Positions 59,188 through 64,000 of a DNA stretch of 64,000 nt are shown here, one piece after another; the stretch's first letter is position 1; every line of letters starts with the position of its first letter. This DNA comes from Synchiropus splendidus (lineage: Eukaryota; Chordata; Actinopteri; Syngnathiformes; Callionymidae). The position numbers and the translations under genes were made by a program. The DNA is taken from positions 20,098,001-20,162,000 of the forward strand of contig NC_071347.1 of NCBI RefSeq assembly GCF_027744825.2, in the 5' to 3' direction. The notes below the pieces were generated by a model. The model had not been told where the DNA came from and made no database searches. It saw only the letters and a program-made list of their open reading frames with translations.

Positions 59188-62100
59188 TCAAGGCGAGTCT
59201 ATCAGTGCGTCTTTGACTGGTGCCTTCAGGATATCCTGTAGAGCCTCCAGAGCTCTAAAGGAGACGGTGAGGGTCCCGATTTGCTCCCGAGGGTTGGCCA
59301 TGGCCACCACTGAAACACACACAGCTCATTAGACCGAGTTGACACACACTGACAGACACACCAACTCATCACCATTGAGGTTGGTCTCAATCAGGTCCTC
59401 TTGTCTGTCAATCACGTCGGCTATCCTCAGGTGAGCTGTGCCCACTTCTTCGCAATCCCGCACTTGCTCCTCCTCCTCGGGAGGCTCACTGACCACGGTG
59501 AAGTGGATGCTGAAAACAAAAGAGCAGCTGTGGACACGACACACCGAGGCAAACGCATCTCCTCACACACACACACCTCTCCATCTGTGGGTTCTGCCCC
59601 TGAAGGATGTCGCGCAGCAACTTACGCCGATTCTGGTGGTTCGCCTGGTCCACAGCAATTACTGAGAGACACAAACAGTTGAAAGAACACAAGTGTCTTA
59701 GGCGGTTTCTCCAAGAGACGGACTGATGTAGTTCTGACCTCTGCTATAGTTGTAGCTGGCACATCGTCCAGGTTGAGGTTTTGGCAGGGACAGAGGGGTC
59801 TCCTGAGCACGCAAGTCCAAGAACGAGTACTCTACGAAGAGTCGCACCACACTGTCGTCCAGAGCCACTGTTGAGTCAGGCCTCAAACTCAGAGACACCA
59901 CCTCTACACAGACCTGATCTGACCCCTGCGCCAGAAAAAATGGTCAGGCAAAAGCAGCAAGTTCCAAATGTCGACGTGACTCCGCCCACCTTACGCCGCT
60001 CATGTGTCCTGTGTATGATGCAGTCGTCACTGTCCGTCAGAATCGGGTCGCTGGCGGCACATTTAGCCACTTCTGATCACAAATAAAGAAGAGGTCAGTT
60101 TAAAGCGCCACAGAAAGTTCAGCGTGAATCCTACTCACTTTCAGTCACGTCCGTGTCCACGGAGAAATCTGACTCTTCTGAGCAGGATGGGGACAGCAGC
60201 TGACCCTCAGAGACCCTTGACTCCAACTCCTCGTGGTCTTCCTCTGCACCCCGGATGACCTCGAACTGAACCTTCTTCTCAGTTGACTCCACAAAAGTGA
60301 CTTTTCTGCTGAATGTTGCATCATCCGCACGCAGCTTTGCAGCCGCCTGTGGAAACCCACGGGTCAGGATCAGCAGTAAGATGCAGTCGTGGGTCTTAAT
60401 ACAACCTGTAGGTATTGTGGCTCCTCCCTCAGGGCTTGTGTCTCCCTTGCTGATGTCCCAGACATTGGCTCTTGTTCTGGGTTCAAAGTTGGGTGCCCAC
60501 TGGCAGTTGGCTCCTCCTTCACAGCTGCTTCCTCCCTCTGTGTCACCACTGGCAGAGATCTGGTCAGTCTGACACTTGTTGAGGAAACATACAGAAACTT
60601 CCAGCTGATTGACAGCTCTAGATGTCCAGTTGGCAGTCCGTTTGGGTCGCTGAGCTCATGCACACCTGTAGAACCAGAAGAGAGGAGCTCCAGAGTTCGC
60701 GACTTCTGCAGATGATCCTTTTCTCACCTGAGATCGATTGGTTCTGGAGCAGCGGCAGCAGAGACACCTGGGCCTTCCCCAGGTAGCGGTCCGTCTGCTC
60801 CTCCTTGTAGTCAAAGACGTAAAAACACATGAAGTCAGACTTAAGGTAGGCCTCCAGGTTTGAGTCCATGAGGACGGGGTACGTCTGCTGGTCGTGGAAG
60901 TGGGGGTGAGAGCAATCGTGGACGGTGGCAGTAGGCTGATCAGGGAACTGGAAGAATTTGTAGACCACATAGGGACTCGGTGGGAGCAAGGTTCTGGACT
61001 GAAGACCGGTGCAGGATTCCACAGAAACCAGGAGATGGTTCCACTTTCCACCCTGGAGAACACAGAGATTAGAAAAGACCAACCATGAGGATTTTTAAAA
61101 GACATGAGAATTGATGTTCACCTGTCTCTCGGAGTCTCCGGTACTTATGTAGCTCTCCGCTGCCACCCTCTGTTGATACTGGCGGAAAGCCTCCATAATT
61201 GGAACCCTCAGTCTGAACCAGTAGTCCAGGGAACCATAGGTCTGAAGTTCCTCCCTAACAGCTGTTGAGAAATACGTTATCAAGCAGGGAGTGAGAAATC
61301 GACAGTAAAGCCTCACCCACCGATGAGAGGGACCCTGCCGTGGACTTGCCCCTCCTGGCTGAGAAGTTGATGCATGGGCAGGGTTGCGGTTGCGAAGGTC
61401 CTCCAGCTCAGCCCTAGGGCCTGGTGCATCTCCACATTGACAGCCAGGCCCTGAAGGTAATCCAAGAAGCGCTGGTCCGCATCCACCACGTATCGGGAAG
61501 TGAAGCCGTACTGTGGGGCGGGGCCTGTGGCCACTGGGGTGGAATGAAGCTCGAACAGGTAGAAAGAGTATGTGCAGAAGGTGGAGGGCTCATCGTCACC
61601 CAGGGCTTTCAGAGCATCTGCGTTCAAAGTGGCGCTCACAATCTGCAGCTCCAGAAGATCCTCCCCACGTTCCAAAATCACAGATTCCTCCAGGTCCTGG
61701 TCCGGTTTGAGGGCCAGTGCTCGTGTACTGTAGGCCACGTCTCTCAGTTGACCTGGTGGGAAATCACCATAAACAACATGAATTAGGAACAGTTGGGAGA
61801 TCAGGATCTTTCCTTGCTGACCTTCCAGTTTCTTGATTCTAGCCTCCCTGGAGTCCAACAGTTGACCCTGGTGTTCCAGCTTCTTCTTGAACTCCAGTTT
61901 GTCACTCTCCATCTTCTGCAAGACGGCCTGTAGCTCCGCCTATGACAGAACAACCGGTTTCATTTCGTGCCGTTTCCACTGGAGAGGAAGGAATTGGATG
62001 TGGGCGGGGATACTGTGGGCTCACCTTGTAGTCCTGGGTTATCTGGTTTTCCACCCTCAGAAGGCTCCGAGTCTTCTCAAGCTCCTGGATAGTGTCGCTG

Positions 62101-63714
62101 TGAGCTGCTCGCAACTCTCTCACCGTCTCCTCCAAGCTGCTTCTGTCACCTTGCTCTGAATCCTTCAGGAACTGCAGCGTCCCCTGCTGCGAACGATGTC
62201 TCTGGAGGAACACAAGGCCGTCACACAACGGGAGGTCCATGATGTGTGTGCACGAATAACTACCTGGACGTGCAGCAGGGCTTCGGTGAGCGCAGTCGGG
62301 TCCTGGTTGACGTCCTGTAAGAGTTGCCATCATCAGCCCAGAGTCTGTTTACATGTGTTTATGAGCGTGTGAACTCACAGTGAAGATCTTCAGCTGCTCT
62401 CTGAGCTCCTCAACTTGCTGTGTTAGTTTCAAACTTTGAATATGAAGTCTCTGGTTCTCCTCCATCAACTTTTCATTTTTGTCTGAAATTGGTATAGATG
62501 AAGTCCGGCCCTTATTTACATGTAAGTGGACAGTAGGCTCTGCCCACAGGACAAAAAAAATGATGCATGCTTGAGGCACAGTTACCAGTCTCAGACTTCA
62601 CGCGGTCCAAGATGTGGTTCTTATCAAGCAGGTCATTCTTAAGTGCCGTCTCTAATTGACAAATTTGGATCTTCAGCTGCTGCTCTTGAGCATGCCACTT
62701 CTGCTGCTGAGAGACATCAAACACACTGACAAGGACATGAGCGTTAGCAGGACGGACCATCCGACACTGGAGTCGAAACAAATTTCTGTGTACAGTGAGA
62801 GCAAATACCTGTTCATCAGCGTCTCGTTGTTCTCCTTGAGCAGGTTATTCTCCTGTTCCAGCTCTTTGATTCGTTCTTTCAGCTTGATATTAAAAAAAGA
62901 AACGATTACTGATCAGTGTGCACAGATACATGATCGGTGAGATCACCTGCTCCACATGGCTTTTGGTGATGTCGGATCGCTCCAGATTCTTTTGCAGATC
63001 CAGATTCTTCATCCGTTCATCTTTCAAACGACTGGAAAGTTCATCCACCTTCTTCATCGCGGCCTCGTGACTCACCTTAAGTGAACTCTGACTCTAGAAG
63101 AAGCATGACAGCACCTTGTTTCTCCTTTGTGTGGATGAGTTACCCAACTTTGTCAAGGATTACTAGACTAGAATACATATTACTTTTCTAAGTCATATGA
63201 TATGAAGAGACGACAGTGATATAATGAGAGGCCTTTACATAACAAATGGAGTGAAAAATGTCTCACCTCCTGCAGATGGATGAAGCGGGTTTCCAGCTCT
63301 GTGACGGTATTGGACCTCTCTGCTAACTGCTGCTGTAGTTTGATCACTGACATGTTGGTGTTGACATGGGATCTGAGGTGGACACACATACTGCTGATGC
63401 TCTTGGAAGGAAAATGATGTTTTATTTTGTCCATTCATGTACATGCTATTTGCAACATGCATGCCTTTATTTTCTTTACCCAACTTCAAATTATAATTTT
63501 TAAACATTGCAGTTGCAAGGTCCATGACTCATGATCCCTGGGCTCTGTGTACATGATGGAGAACAAGTACCTGAGCTTGGACGTCTGTTGCTGACGTGCC
63601 TGCAGAAGATTCTCCTGAAACTCTTCCTCCTTTTTCTTCATTTGCTGCTGCAGGAGCAACGTGTTGTTCTCCATCTCCTCTATTTGGCCTGTCTGGGACT
63701 CTATCACGTTTTCA
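59188..63714 (-). CDS. rpgrip1: RPGR-interacting protein 1 (5' part beyond window)
   Basis: RPGRIP1 anchors RPGR at the photoreceptor connecting cilium. Eighteen exons are seen, from 63714-63571 through 63372-63267, 63093-62947, 62882-62809, 62725-62586, 62482-62379, 62314-62264, 62201-62025, 61939-61822, 61752-61321, 61261-61122, 61052-60728, 60665-60406, 60346-60139, 60072-59990, 59925-59739, 59661-59577, 59509-59373, 59309-59188. The first third is coiled coil (LKERIKELEQENNLLKENNE). Two C2 domains follow: FCTYSFYLFELHSTPVATGP then YGSLDYWFRLRVP, and SPYVVYKFFQFPDQPTATVH then DRYLGKAQVSLLPLLQN. The C-terminus is the RPGR-interacting domain (VRLFVEYSFLDL, ETPLSLPKPQPG, FTVVSEPPEEEEQ). LLPL..N.SI.G, GQNP and CEEVG favour RPGRIP1 over RPGRIP1L, but some positions look like RPGRIP1L. 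The N-terminus is missing because the window ends. Confidence 0.83.
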
Positions 63715-63796
63715 CTGTAAAGAGGAAACCAATCATCACACTTCAACAGTCTAGGTAGCACATCTGGACATGGGTCAGCTCCATGTGTAACTTAGG

Positions 63797-64000
63797 TCAG
63801 TGATTCTTAACCGTAGGGCCAGGGCCCATGGTTGGGCAGTGAGCGCCCCTTAGAGGGCGGTTTTCTTGTTTTATGCGATCGGGCGAGACGCTCGGTTTTA
63901 ATACATCAGCCACGTATGGTGGCAGTAGTGAGTCACTGAATTGACTTGACCGCTGCAAATCTGTGACAGTTACCAACTATGGAGAACTTCTTGAAAAGAA
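63797..64000 (-). mobile_element. hAT-like element in rpgrip1 intron, cut by window edge
   Basis: It begins CAGTGATTCTTAACCGTAGG, a hAT/Charlie-like terminus. Bases 63889-63959 are the reverse complement of 687-757 in the nedd1 intron, with scattered mismatches. The far end is outside the window. No transposase frame is visible. Confidence 0.5.

Noticed and set aside
59188..63714. Assignment to RPGRIP1L
   Set aside because: Several residues fit RPGRIP1L, but the second C2 ending (LLPL..N.SI.G), GQNP and CEEVG motifs fit RPGRIP1 better. A tree is needed to settle it.

Overview
This window looks like nuclear DNA from a teleost fish with a compact genome, probably a percomorph. The protein-coding genes are typical vertebrate genes with many short GT-AG introns, often only 70-150 bp. 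Several are fish-type forms: an Kir6 channel gene with introns, a Kelch-like 10 relative and a fish-type CD59. The intergenic and intronic DNA carries fish-style hAT/MITE remnants, LINE/SINE tails and (GT)n, (AT)n and (GA)n microsatellites. I could not run any search, so all identities come from reading the translated exons against known families.

Layout, left to right: the 3' end of nedd1 (+, 1-1320), then an intronless importin-5-like gene (-, 2603-5896). A pentameric CTAGA/TTAGA satellite (about 7071-7845) comes next, followed by a klhl10-like BTB-Kelch gene (+, 7995-11630). After that are a RING-H2 ubiquitin ligase with a SUMO-interacting-type motif (-, 13402-15194) and a 13-exon gene built from four tandem Myb/SANT-like modules (-, 16808-21264). 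phf21a/BHC80 (-, coding 24624-31777, 5' UTR to about 33.8 kb) is followed by a small cd59-like gene (+, 35673-36479), a Kir6 ATP-sensitive potassium channel (-, 36759-38372) and a single-exon muscarinic acetylcholine receptor (-, 39355-40743). Then come ambra1 (-, 43050-50815), nox5 (-, 53432-57608) and the 3' two thirds or so of rpgrip1 (-, 59188 to beyond 63714, truncated by the window).

phf21a, a chrm4-type receptor and ambra1 also lie near each other on human 11p11.2, so the central block fits conserved vertebrate synteny. The genes form no operon or single pathway. They include chromatin regulators (phf21a, and by inference the Myb/SANT protein), signalling and excitability proteins (Kir6, muscarinic receptor, nox5), proteostasis factors (RING ligase, klhl10-like, ambra1) and centrosome or cilium proteins (nedd1, rpgrip1).

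The most unusual item is the gene at 16808-21264. A 94-nt exon, an 88-nt exon and a third exon are repeated four times with identical splice phases, giving a predicted 749-residue protein with four Myb/SANT-like domains and a C-terminal coiled coil. Second is the muscarinic receptor. It keeps the amine-binding Asp and aromatic core but has changed several orthosteric positions and the DRY tyrosine.
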